64,000 nucleotides of DNA, taken from NCBI RefSeq assembly GCF_004379255.2, contig NC_056035.1:28597208-28661207 (forward strand), in the 5' to 3' direction. A program made the position numbers and the translations under genes. Source of the stretch: Salvia splendens. Its lineage: Eukaryota > Streptophyta > Magnoliopsida > Lamiales > Lamiaceae. Each line of letters begins with the position of its first letter. The first letter of the stretch is position 1. Positions 47,046 through 58,330 of the stretch are shown in pieces. Under the pieces are notes generated by a model. That model did not search any database. It was not told the origin of the DNA and worked only from the letters and a program-made list of their open reading frames with translations.

Positions 47046-47272
47046 GTGTTTGGGATTTGGATATTAGTGGGTTTTGGCAGGTTTGAAGCAAGAACCGTTT
47101 TATAGGGAATTTCTGGTATATTTTGGATTGGAGAGAATCTGTTTGGGATAATTTGATTGGATTTTTGAGGAGTGACATGAGTTGTGGGTGAAACAAGGGC
47201 TTTTGAGGTATGTTTTGCAGCGAAGACTTCATAGTCTTTAGCACTTTGTATTTTCTTCCTTGTAGAGTCCAT
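47046..47272 (-). pseudogene. ORF2 N-terminal fragment of pararetrovirus copy 2
   Basis: ATG at 47272, about 75 codons identical to copy 1 apart from single changes (Pro to His near residue 32). It is then cut at GTGTTT (47046-47051), a six-base microhomology with the movement-protein region. Everything between, including the intergenic region, is missing. Confidence 0.85.
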
Positions 47273-48408
47273 TACTGTTCCCTTGTAAAAATTCTCTAGT
47301 TAGAAAATCAGGTAGAGAATTGTTTTCTCCTTTTATAAATTCAATTTCAAAATCAAAAACAGAAAGAATAGCTTGCCATCTGGCAAATATTTGTTTTGAA
47401 ACAATATTTTGAACATCTTTCGTAAGAACTTCTTTTGCTGATTTGCAATCTATTCTGAGTAAGAACTTTTTATTGTAAAGGTCATCTTGAAATTTTGAAA
47501 TGCATAAAACTATGGATAAAATTTCTTTTTTGATAACGGAATAATTTATCTGTGTATTATTCCAGATTCCCGAGTGGTATCTAACTAATTGTTCTTTTGA
47601 ATTAAATTTTTGTTTTAAAATTCCTCCATAACCTAGATTTGAGGCATCTGTTTCTATGATCATAAAGGCTTTTGGATTGGGGATGCCTAAGCACGGAAGA
47701 GTTTTTACTTCTTGTTTTATGGTTTTGATAATATTAGTGTGTTCTTCTGTCCAATTAGGGGGGTCTTTCCTAAGCCTTTGGTAAAGAGGTTTACAGGTCT
47801 CCCTAAGATTAGGAAAAAAGTCTGAAATGTAATTCATGCATCCTAAGAATCTCTGTAATTGATTTTTATCTTTGATTTCATCAGGGAATTTATCTGTAAA
47901 GGAAATCGACCTACTAATAGGTTTGAAAGTTCCTTTACTAATTTCATGTCCTAAAAATTTAATATTGGTTTGGAATAATTTTAATTTGGGGGTGGATATA
48001 TCTAATCCATTTTTTTCTATGGTTTTTAAGAGAGTGTCCAAATGTTTGATATGTTGATCAATATCTTGGGAGAAGATTAAAATATCATCGATATAGACAA
48101 TACTAAAATGACTAAGAGGATTCATGATATCATTCATGATTTTTTGAAATTCTGAAGGGGCATTTTTTAGGCCAAAAGGCATGACATTCCATTCATAATG
48201 TCCGAAAGGAACTGTGAAGGCTGTTTTATATCTATCTTTTTCAGAGATTTGGATTTGCCAAAATCCAGACTTAAGGTCAAATTTGGAAAAAATCTTAGCA
48301 TTAAAGAGTCTTCCTATTAAATCCCTTTTGTTGGGGATAGGGTACCTAATCCACTGTAGAACTTTATTAAGAGGTTTGTAATTTATGACTAGCCTAGGTG
48401 TTCCTCTT
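47238..48408 (-). pseudogene. RT and RNase H of pararetrovirus copy 2
   Basis: Begins in the RT fingers at 48408 without a start codon and continues through FDLKSGFWQI, MPFGLKNAP and the catalytic YIDD (near 48090). It then runs through the thumb and RNase H with all four acidic residues. It ends at the natural ORF1 stop at 47238. The frame is uninterrupted. The part upstream of 48118 is the terminal redundancy shared with 43494-43784. Confidence 0.87.
48118..48408 (-). repeat. 291-bp terminal redundancy of pararetrovirus copy 2 (right)
   Basis: Same sequence and same orientation as 43494-43784, with one visible T/C difference (Thr or Ala in the block after MPFGLKN). Confidence 0.9.
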
Positions 48409-48619
48409 CCTCACGCTCCTCCGTCGCTCCATTTCACCTCTCCGCCGCACTCGGAGCTGCGACGTGATTTTCTACCCGGCCACGTTGGACGCCGCAAACG
48501 ACAGCCTCTTAAACGACGTCGAATTGACACTCTCCGAGTGGTAAGGTGCTGCAATTTTGCTTGGAGTCGACTGTTACACTGCTGCGGCTGCCATTGCCAC
48601 GCAAAGCTCCTATCACACT

Positions 48620-48648
48620 TTGTGTGTGTGTGTGTGAGAGAGAGAGAG
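48620..48648. repeat. (GT)n(GA)n microsatellite
   Basis: About 8 GT units followed by about 6 GA units. Confidence 0.9.
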
Positions 48649-48760
48649 CAGAATGAGATGATCAGAGAGAGAGCTGAATGAGATGATGGGGTTACGTGCG
48701 TGGATTGGTTTTGCATTGGCGGTGGCGGTTTTGGACTTGATGTTGGTTGTGATATATGTA

Positions 48761-48958
48761 TCATATATTAATATGATCGGTTTTGGAACACGGCGGCGGC
48801 GGCACGTAGATGGAGTCGTCGGGAAACATATTAGAAACGGAGAGGCCGCGGAGGGAGAGAGACGACCAATCGTAGGCGTAGATTATGAGATACCAGAAGA
48901 CGAACATGAGGCATGACCCGATCCAGAATTTGTTCAGTGATCTAGGATGATTCTCCAT
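48761..48958 (-). CDS. Possible 5' fragment of a gene for a type II membrane protein
   Basis: 65 codons, ATG at 48958 in good plant context (ATCAATGGAG). After about 12 polar residues comes a hydrophobic segment (FWIGSCLMFVFWYLIIYAY) ending in aromatic residues, then a luminal-looking tail. This is the layout of Golgi type II glycosyltransferases, but 65 residues cannot show the family. The frame ends without a catalytic domain. An open frame on the other strand (48683-48916) covers the same bases; only one, or neither, is real. Confidence 0.25.
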   Translation of the reverse strand: MENHPRSLNKFWIGSCLMFVFWYLIIYAYDWSSLSLRGLSVSNMFPDDSIYVPPPPCSKTDHINI

Positions 48959-49216
48959 TGATGTTCTTCTCGAGCAGCTTTCTGCTATCGGATTTTCTCA
49001 CTGTTGTTTTTTTGTTTAGAATATGCGAGGAAGGTGTGGTGGTCGAGCACTTCGATTAAATTAATTTAATTTGATTTGGAGTTTGGAGCACTACAATCTT
49101 GACTTTAATTGGCTTAATGTTGCCAAAAAATAGGAATATATACTGTATATTGGCTTAAAAGAAGCTCGAGTATTTTTTAAAATTGATTTATTTTTAGTGC
49201 AATTTTTTTTAAATTA

Positions 49217-49244
49217 CTCCCTCCATTCCATAATAGGAGTCACT
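49217..49244. mobile_element. Stowaway-like terminal sequence
   Basis: CTCCCTCCATTCCATAATAG preceded by TA, the usual left end of a Stowaway-type element. No matching right end is visible; the minisatellite that follows may have grown inside it. Confidence 0.5.
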
Positions 49245-50130
49245 CTTGTTGTGGACACAAAACACATCACTCTTAGCATGATTTTACTTCACTGTTGTTT
49301 ACAAAACACATCACTCTTAGTATGATTTTACTTCACTCTTGTTTACAAAACACATCACTCTTAGCATGATTTTACTTCACTCTTGTTTACAAAACAAATC
49401 ACTCTTAACATGATTTTACTTCACTCTTGTTTACAAAACACATCACTCTTACCATGATTTTACTTCACTCTTGTTTACAAAACACATCACTCTTACCATG
49501 ATTTTACTTCACTCTTGTTTACAAAACAAATCACTCTTAGCATGATTTTACTTCACTCTTGTTTACAAAACACATCACTCTTAGCATGGTTTTACGTCAC
49601 TCTTGTTTACAAAACACATCACTCTTAGCATGATTTTACTTCACTTTTGTTTACAAAACACATCACTCTTATTCTGATTTTACTTCACTCTTGTTTACAA
49701 AACACATCACTCTTATTCAGATTTTACTTCACTATTGTTTACAAAACACATCACTATTATTCTAATTTTACTTCACTCTTGTTTACAAAACACATCACTC
49801 GTAGCATGATTTTACTTCACTCTTGTTTACAAAACACATCACTCTTAGCATGATTTTACTTCACTCTTGTCATCACTCTTAGCATGATTTTACTTCACTC
49901 TTGTTTACAAAACACATCACTCTTAGCATGATTTTACTTCACTCTTATTTACAAAACACATCACTCTTAGCATGATTTTACTTCACTCTTGTTAACAAAA
50001 CACATCACTCTTAGCATGATTTTACTTCACTCTTGTTAACAAAACACATCACTATTAGCATGATTTTACTTCACTTTTGTTAATAAAACACATAGCTATT
50101 ATCATGATTTTTGTTTACAAAACACATCAC
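49245..50130. repeat. 44-bp minisatellite, about 20 copies
   Basis: Units of TCTTGTTTACAAAACACATC followed by ACTCTTAGCATGATTTTACTTCAC, repeated head to tail with scattered substitutions and one shortened unit near 49870. Because 44 is not a multiple of three, each frame changes from unit to unit. The short open frame at 49647-49853 is not a gene. Confidence 0.95.
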
Positions 50131-50447
50131 TATTAATAATCTACACATACACATAATTCAAAATTAATTTAGCTTTAGCTTTAGCCCACAAAAAAACTTA
50201 GTGTTAGATATTAGAAGATTTGTAACCATGTCTATCCAATCCAATGTGCTTCTAAATCCAGGTAGGCATTGAGAGCAGCTGGATATTTCTTTATCTTTTC
50301 AAAGTCGTTAGAAATAAGGAGCTTCTTGTTATTGTCAATGATGAACTGTTGGACTTATGCTATTGTATATTGGTCTTTCTTGCTCAAGTTCTGTACGTAT
50401 TTTCATGCATGTTGTATCTCTTTCAGTATTGGGGCAAAGTAAATATT
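50131..50447. other. Unassigned DNA flanking the MKK fragment
   Basis: No clear gene. On the minus strand, 50240-50440 reads as short exon-like runs (for example [12 protein letters not shown]) interrupted by stops, so it could be debris of another gene joined to the kinase fragment. Confidence 0.35.
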
Positions 50448-50658
50448 GGTGGAGGACCTTATACACGGTGCCGCCGGCGCCGCTCCCGATGCGGCTCACG
50501 CGCTCCAGCTCCGAATGCTCTAATTGGAGATTGGACGAGCTCGGCGGCAGAGGGAGGGGAACGGCCAAGAAGGTGTCACTCTGCGGCATCGGCAGGGTTA
50601 GGTCAGGGCGGCGCCGTTGCTGGATAGGCCAATTCGGCGGCGGCTGCAGAGGCCTCAT
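50448..50658 (-). pseudogene. N-terminal fragment of a MAP kinase kinase (MKK4/5 group)
   Basis: ATG at 50658. About 70 codons carry the hallmarks of plant group C MAP kinase kinases: a MRP start, the basic docking site RRRPDLTLP, the LAVPLPLPP block and the glycine loop [11 protein letters not shown] at the start of the kinase domain. After KVLHQ the sequence no longer matches; the invariant lysine, catalytic loop and activation segment are absent. Real MKK4/5 proteins have about 330-370 residues and no introns, so this is a truncated gene copy. The open frame continues into unrelated sequence to 50335. The functional gene must lie elsewhere. Confidence 0.85.
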
Positions 50659-50987
50659 AGTTGAGTAATGACAAATTGAGTAGAAATTGATTGAAATTAG
50701 GAATTAATCATAGGATTATTCAGTAGAGGGAGGCTAGTAATAGTATAGTATTGGTGTGGAAAGAAGACGAGTCCATGGATATTCAGCAATGGAGGGAGAA
50801 TGCCGTCCATGACCATTATACCCCCGCTTGGTTATTGTGGAGTAAATTTGTGAGAGAGAGAACTAATTTCTCCTTTAAATTCTAAAATTACTTGTATTAA
50901 TACTAGCCCTTGATTTCTTAATCTTGTGGCTATGATTTGTTCTCTAGTTATTTGGTTAAGGGGTGTTTGCCATAGATCACTACCCTA

Positions 50988-51023
<36 letters not shown>

Positions 51024-51084
51024 AGGCATTTTTCATGATTAAGGGAAAGAAAAACTCTAAAAAGAGCTTCTTCATCTCGACTCA
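50659..51084. other. AT-rich DNA upstream of the MKK fragment
   Basis: Might include the former MKK 5' leader and promoter. It holds a pure (AT)n run at about 50992-51020. No other gene or element is visible. Confidence 0.5.
50992..51020. repeat. (AT)n microsatellite
   Basis: About 14 uninterrupted AT units. Confidence 0.9.
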
Positions 51085-51583
51085 AGTCCTTCTTCACAAA
51101 CCACCGCCGACGTATCGCGCTGATTCCTTGCCGGCGATTGTACCGAACAGAAGCCGTTATCAGCAGGTTTAGCAGACGCCTTTGACGCTCCATTCAAGAA
51201 GTGGATGCGACGAATGATTCCCCAATTCACACACAATCAATACAATTCCATGTAATATTATAATAACACGAAAACAAAATGATTGTCGCACATGAATATA
51301 ATGATTAAAACAAAATCATGCAATTCCGTAAAGTAATTACATCATATATAATCATTACAAATGATTACATATTGTAATCAGATATGACTTTGAAGAATCA
51401 AATTTTGGAGTTGATTCTCTCCAACTTCACAGCGCACATAGTCGTTGTTCTTCGTAGTTCGTCATTTCTTCAATAAAAAATAAACAACAAAAACGCACAG
51501 CGAATAAAATAATGCATTCAAGCAATTCCAATAACATGAAATTAATCCACATAATCACAGCCAAAATTGGCTCTGATACCAAT
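51085..51583 (-). repeat. Second copy of the element D leader, with primer site
   Basis: Matches 58678-59178. The primer-site sequence TGGTATCAGAGCC on the minus strand lies at 51569-51581, two bases from the LTR. No coding region follows; the leader ends at 51085 against unrelated DNA. Confidence 0.85.
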
Positions 51584-53064
51584 TGTTAGGGTTTGGTGCC
51601 CCTTGCACAGCGGAAGACATGCATTCACAAATAAATCATACATATGGATCTATTTGACCGATTATGGGATTAATTGATTCACATGTTAAACATTGAATTG
51701 CATACAAGAACGCACAAAAATCATGCTTAAGGAATTAAAATCCTAATTCATGATATTCTACGGTTTAGGAATACCGATCTAATTCTCCAAAGAATCGACG
51801 ATTGCTTGCGCCTTCTCCACGTGATGTTCTTCGTACTCAACCACGAATCTTCTAATCTGTATCCCGAACTCAGAATCTGACCTTTGGGTCGGCAAAGCTT
51901 GTCAGAATCGAAAAGGGCTTGATTAGAAAGGAAACAGAATACCAGTTATATCAAAAACTGATTTTTTCGTCCACTCCCAGAGGGGAGCACAAAAATTCTA
52001 GGTTAATTAACGCTAAATCTCTATTCTAATCTCCTTTCTAATCTCCTTTTATATTGAGTTATAATGGGCCAGATTAGGGATCCACGGAGGTTGGACTTGG
52101 GCCAAACCTGTTGGACTTTTACTAATTAAATTGAGCCCCAATTTAATACAAGTCCGACATAATATTATTATCAGCCACTACAGCAAAATAATATTGACTA
52201 CCCGTTCAATCCCAAATTACGAGTAATCCGGGCTTTATCTCTTTAATTTATTATTTCCCGTGTTTAAGATATAAATATCCATTAATTAATTTAAGTCAGC
52301 TATTTGACTTTAATTAATTAATATCTTTTTCCAAGAGTTGTCTAGTTCAAAATCTTTATTTATTATTCTGGAATAAATTCCAACCGGCCGGGTTTCTGAA
52401 TAATAAAACCTTTTTCGAACACCTCTTGAGAATATTATCAAACTGGACTCACCCATCACATGATTCATTGCAATAACAATACTAGCACCTCTAGACATTG
52501 ATCACCACTACCCAAGATACCTGGATTCTTGGATTGTGAAAAATCCGCACCATTTGATAAATCAAAGTAGTGCATAATCAATATCGTATGCTCAATGTTA
52601 TGTCAACAATGATTAAGAAATAACAATCACCGAGACCTCGTCTTTCAGTAAATAGCAAGAAAGACTTATCTCAACTGTTAGATCCTTCAGTGCTATACCA
52701 CACCAGTGTCGTTTATTTCCTAAGGTAAGGAAACATGCGGACTGACACTGCAACCTTTCACGATAGGTAGCCAAAGCCTATCTAGGTTGTGAAATTCTAT
52801 TTCTCATCTACAAAGAACTGACAGCGTCACCTTCTGTGAACGTCGTTCACGATCAGTCTACTATGTAGAAGAATTAGACTTGTTTGCTTCTTATACATTT
52901 AAATATTTTGAGAAACATCTTATAAATGCACAAGCAAACACCAATGCGATAAAATTTCTTCTTCTCGCCTTGGGTTAAAAGTGTATTGTAGAGTTTATTG
53001 TATATAAGCAATTCTATCCGTGCAACATGCTCGAAATATACTTTTCAGTATACCAATCCTAACA
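51584..53064 (-). repeat. LTR of element D (left)
   Basis: 1481 bp. By eye about 20 substitutions against 59179-60658. On its internal side the minus strand has CAAGTGGGAGAT, a typical Ty1/copia polypurine tract, just before TGTTAGG at 53064. Confidence 0.9.
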
Positions 53065-56000
53065 ATCTCCCACTTGTACTCAAAATCATGCTTTCGAGTA
53101 TACCCACTGCCAAAACTCTCCCACTTATACTCTAAGCTGGTCTCGGGCCACGATACATCGAACTATCATACTTTTCACCTCATGTGTAAAACATGTTGCC
53201 ATATAGGCATTTTGTGAAAAAATATGCCAGGTTGTTCTCTGATGATATCTTGGAAACCATAACGTCTTGCTGCGCACTTAATCCTTAATTAATTTCTTAC
53301 TTCCTCTCTTTGTGATTGTGTAGCCTTATCAGTTCGTGTTTCCCTCGAGTTAGTCACATGGCTAGAGTAACCATAATAAAATATAATACTCATAGGCATA
53401 CTCGGAATCACGGTCAAAGTTATTAGAAAGTTACTGAGATGAACAACTACCTTAGTAGTTTCCGATGAAACCACACTTGTAATTTTCATGATGGAGTCTA
53501 TGATTTGATCAACACTCCTTCATGTCTTAGTATTCAACTCCTAAAGTGAACACATAGTCAGAGGATGACTCGATCACCGATCAATTATAAAATCGAGTAT
53601 ATGTAACCTAAAGGACATAACATGGATGTCTGGTAAACTAGAGCATACCGTTTAGTCTTTTTCAAGCACTATAGTATATTCTTTACCAATCCAATGTCCT
53701 TGGCCATGGTTAATATGATATCAAGCTTCTATGCCAAAAGCAAAGCTAATATCTAACTTAATACACATCATAGCATAATCGAGACTTCCAATTACAGAAC
53801 TTGTCTCATTCCTCTTGATCTCATTCAGTGTCGTAAAACACTTACTAGAGACAAGATAATTCCATCTAGAAAAGTAAAACATTTTCTTGGAATTTTCAGT
53901 GCTAAAGTGTCTAAGTATTGTGTAGATGTAGGATTCTTTAAGAAACATAACATTCTTTTTCTAGCAATCTAATGACATAGATGCTTAGAATGTAACTAGA
54001 TTATCTTAAATCCATCATCCTTAAACTAGGTAGACGGCCAGTTTGCTACGCTAGATAACCCTCTTAGTCGTTTATCAACTTTTATAGATGTCATCATCGT
54101 AGAGTACCAAAAATACCATACATAGTGCACTTTCAACTTTCTTGTATTTGTAGCTTTGTTAAGGGCACTGGTCAAATTCAAAAGATTTGACAACGTGCAT
54201 GAAACACATGTTCTATGATTTAGATGCTTTCCTAAGACCATAAATGATCTACATAAGCTCCAAATCACGTGTTTCTTGCCATTTATTACATAACCATTAA
54301 GATGTTCCATGCATATGATCTCCTCAAGACTTCTATTAAAGAAAACTGTATTGACAATCTTAGTACATACATCCTAATTTATGTAGGCTACAATAGACAA
54401 TATGATACAGATCGACTTAGGCAGAATGGCATGCGAGAATATGATTCTCTCTTGGTATAACCGTTCAGCCATTATTCTAGCCTTTTAAGATCTCTGTTTA
54501 CACTTGCAGATCCACTAGCTCCCACTGGTTAAAATAGTCTATGGGTAGTATCGCAAGTCTTGCAAACATTCTTGTCTATTTAAGATTGTTATTCAGAATC
54601 CATCATCTTATCAAGAATGATTATCTGATGAGTCAATGCGTCCTTGTAGTTACATGGATTATGTTCAAGTTGATCTAAGACTGAGTCTAAAGACTCTCTT
54701 AGGCCCATGAACTTATTATGTTCGCAAAGAACGCTCCCACTACGACATGACTCTTATAATCTTAGGTACAGATGTTGATTTTCTTAGTTTCTTGGTTAAG
54801 ATGGAAAATAGATATTCTCATTATTTTGAGAATTATCATGCTTGTTAGGCTTGTAGTTCTTCACAAAATCTTCATCAAACAATCTAGTATTCGTGTAAAC
54901 AAACACCTATCTTGCCTTGAAGATTATAGAACCTATACATTTTCTATCATTTGGGATAACCTTAAAACATACCTCAATACACAACTCCAATTAGTTGGAT
55001 ACCTTTTCCAAAACATGTGTTGGAATAACTCCACACCTTGAGATGTGCTGGACTAAACTTGCCTCTAGTCCACAACTCGTGTGTTGTAGAAGGTACTGAT
55101 GTTATGGTAGTTTCTTTAAGGTATAACTCATTGTTTCCAACGTATATCCCATCAATGATAAGGTGTTATTGAGTAAAACTGTTCACTTATCGAACTTGTC
55201 TTCGAGACTTCGATATCTTCTTATATGACTATCCCATTCTTTGGAAGAATGCTTGGAGTAGTCAACTAGGATTTAACTCCCACTACTGATCTTAACTCAT
55301 TTGTTCGTCTCCTATGGTGTAAACCATTGAGACTTACTAGTCTTTCTATGTTGCATCTCTATAAGTATTCTGAATCCCTTGAACCACCAAAGGATTCTAA
55401 CTTATAGTGCATCAACCAGACTTACTTGACCTTTAAGCTATTTAACAAACAAGTTGTTAAAATCTCGATAGTCACTTGAGTTAGACAAAATCAGTTTGAA
55501 CAATTACTAAGTACTTTCTTGGCCTTATGATTAAGTACCATAAATACTTTATTATTCATTGTTTAAGAAGTTGAACTGTGGTGTTAAACTCAATCTTTTT
55601 GCAATTATATTGTTTAGATACTATGATGTATGATTTATTTTTCTATGGTACTATGATAGATATTCGATCCACATTTCTCAATAATGCAAGCATTATCAAA
55701 TGACATTGAACATCATTTAATCATTAACACGTTTAGAAACTGAAACTGAATTCTTTCCAAACTAAACTGTACCAATAAAACAAAGTCTTATACATCAAAA
55801 CAAAACAATAAAGTGGGCATAAAAAATAGCTCCCACTGCAACAACTGCCCAACTGGATCTAGATCTCTCTTTTAGAAGTTGCATTGTTATCTAAGCCATT
55901 ATCCTTCTATAGAAGAGGTCAATCCGACTTACAATGCATCTTCTTTTTGCCTTTTCACGTAATTTATCTTGTCTTTCTTGCTTTCAGCAGACATTGATGA

Positions 56001-56558
56001 CAATTCAGCTCTTCCCTCTTTCCATTGCTAGTCTTCTGTTCGATTGAACTGAGACATAGGAAAGATGCAGCCTTAATGAATTCGTCAACTATCATGTTAT
56101 CTTCCTCTAATAGTAATTAACTGAATATCATGTAGAAGGTTTCCAACTTTTAAGTAACAACCTTCATATAATCACTTCCTACTATATTTGGCGATGAACT
56201 GAGTGTAGAAACTATTTGAGTAACTGAATCAGAAGATTCCTCAAAACATTCTCTTGTGGATATTCCAATAGAATCTGGACATCGTCCTTATTGGATATTC
56301 ACGTTTCATCAATATAAACCAAGACGTGTCTTACTACTTAAAAGAAAGTAGTTTGACCTTCTATCTCAAAGAACTTGTCAGGCACATGCATGAAATGCAT
56401 TCTTAAACTTTCTTTATAGAATTTTTTCAAGGACATAGAAGACATAAATTGGTGAATACAAACTTTAAGTTTTCAGCAATGAGAATCTTATCCATTTTAT
56501 ATTTACAGTCTACATAATTTTGGCCTTCGAGTTTGATTTCATTAAGGTTCGCAGACAT
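53065..56558 (-). pseudogene. Decayed gag-pol of element D (Ty1/copia)
   Basis: Many stops and frameshifts in all frames. A gag start is visible at 56558 (MSANLNEIKLEG, then a Y...K...KILIAE pattern usual for copia Gag). RT traces lie near 54150-54370: NRSLEEIICMEHLNGYV matches the usual 'FLNG.LEE.IYM.QP.GFV' block, and YGLRKASKSWN appears in a shifted frame. Near 53720-53830, VIGSLDYAMMCIKLDISFAFG matches the '.IGSLMYAM.CTRPDI' block between RT and RNase H. No intact domain remains, and integrase is not recognisable by eye. Confidence 0.8.
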
Positions 56559-57159
56559 TATTAAGAATTTGGCTGAGAAGAAATAAAACTATTTATCACA
56601 TACTATGCTTGATACATAATCGCAAACAACCACAAAACAATTTATGTATCTCGCAACTGTGAAAACCAAAATAAGTACGCCTCTAGGGAGGTCATACAAA
56701 TTCGGATTCCAACAATTTCCTGGTCACAATACCGACGGATAGTCCAGAGACCACTAAGGTGGCATGGCCGCCAAATATTGCCTAAGCTTTTACCCTAAAT
56801 ATTAACATCTAGGAATTTCATTTCTGTTTTGATACTCCTTCTAGGGAATGTCGTACGCCACTAACAAAATTCCATAACTATCTTATAAATATGTTTAAAC
56901 ATATGAACTTGTAATTTCACAGGATTATGGCTCCCACTAGGGTGGGTCGCAATAATATTAGAAACTCGCTTTTAGCTTAAACAATTTACTATTAAGAAGT
57001 CTAATCTTATAAACTTGCTATTTCATAGGATTATTGCTCCCACTAAGGTGGGTCGCGATAATATTAGAAACTGCTTCATATATAGACCAATTTATGGAGA
57101 CCATATACAACACACTGTTGTAATTATAGCTTAGTCATTTTACGTATGGTTTTTGCATA
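56559..57159. other. Leader of element D, part next to gag
   Basis: No coding sequence. Contains a near-repeat of GGCTCCCACTAGGGTGGGTC with its flanks at about 56925-56965 and 57030-57070. Confidence 0.55.
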
Positions 57160-58330
57160 ATTATCACATAAGTAGATAAGCCAGATAATCCACTTAAAAC
57201 AGATAATCACCAAATAAACAGATAAATCTATTTAATTCATGGTAATTAATCTCACTGGATAATTATTGGAATTAAATAATTAATCCCTTATCTTATCCAA
57301 AATAGGAATTTCGGATTTGTTAAGATTTATCTTAGATAATGGTTATCCAAATTAATTTAGGATTTATCTAGATAAAGTTGAATCTATCTAAATCCTCTTA
57401 GGATTATTCTAGATTTTACATGGATAAAATCAAATCCTAAAATTCAAGATAATACTGACATTGGATTATCATTATCTAAACCATACAAGGATATTTCAGG
57501 ATAGAAACAAATCTATCCAAATCCATAAGATAAAATCCAATCACTCTAAGATTTAAGAAAATCTTAAATTATTTAGAATAAAAAACTAGAATATATCATA
57601 TCTATTAGGATTTATTCTAGATAAATTAACTTTATCAAAATCCTATTAGATTAGGATTATCTTGTATTATCTTTATCCAAATTTATCTAGGATATTTTCT
57701 AAATAGAAATAAATCTATTTATATCCATAAAATTAGGATAAACTAGAATTAATATTAATTAATTCAACTAGGATTTAACCAGATAGAACTAAATCTATCT
57801 TAAATCCAAAAGATAATTAAAATACTGGATTAACAATTATCTAAATCTTCTAAGATATATTATAGATAGATATAAATCTATCAATATCTATAAGATATAG
57901 ATACATTTAATTATCTAAATCTACTAGGATATTTTCTAAATAGAATTAATTCTATATATATCCACAAGATAAAGATAAACATGGATTTTAATTATCCAAA
58001 TCTACTAAGATATATTCTAGATAGATATAGATCTATCAATATCTACAAGATATGGATAAACATAATTAAAATTTATCTTAGTCTATCTAGGATTTATTCA
58101 TATAGAATTAAATCTATATAAATCCATAAGACAATAAAATTAATTGTTATCCAAATTTATCTAGGATTTATCTAGATATAATTAAATATATCTTAATCCA
58201 TAAAATAAGGATAAAAATCCTATTAATCCATAATTTAATTAAAAAGTTTAATTTTAGTTAATCGAATTAAATTGATATATTCAAATATTATTCTAAATTA
58301 TATCTTGAAAATATCCAAAATTATTCCTAA
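57160..58330. repeat. Degenerate AT-rich repeats in the leader of element D
   Basis: About 1.2 kb built from diverged versions of GGATTTATCTAGATA, AAATCTATC and AATCCATAAGATAA at irregular spacing. It looks like an old tandem array. No coding potential. Confidence 0.7.

Larger units (their letters stand above)
43493..48408 (-). mobile_element. Endogenous pararetrovirus copy 2 (florendovirus-like), broken
   Basis: Reading the minus strand from 48408: RT, RNase H, start of ORF2, a deletion, C-terminal movement-protein region, coat protein, zinc knuckle, protease, then RT again to 43493. The 291 bp at 48118-48408 recur at 43494-43784, so the copy covers slightly more than one turn of the circular genome minus a deletion. 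The promoter, leader, primer site and movement domain are missing. The coat region has a one-base frameshift. The left end abuts satellite and the right end abuts unrelated DNA. The copy is not complete. Confidence 0.88.
48409..49216. other. Low-copy-looking DNA next to pararetrovirus copy 2
   Basis: GC-richer at 48409-48620 than anything nearby, with a codon-like run on the plus strand (about 48475-48540) that ends at a good splice-donor context (GAGTG|GTAAGG). This might be an exon end of a host gene cut by the virus insertion, but I recognise no protein. From 49000 it is AT-rich with no visible feature. Confidence 0.35.

Noticed and set aside
49647..49853. 68-codon frame in the 44-bp minisatellite.
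   Set aside because: Pure repeat translation; the frame changes at each unit.
53020..55041. Short open frames of 60-95 codons across the middle of element D.
   Set aside because: Fragments of decayed copia pol, or its antisense; described together as one pseudogene.
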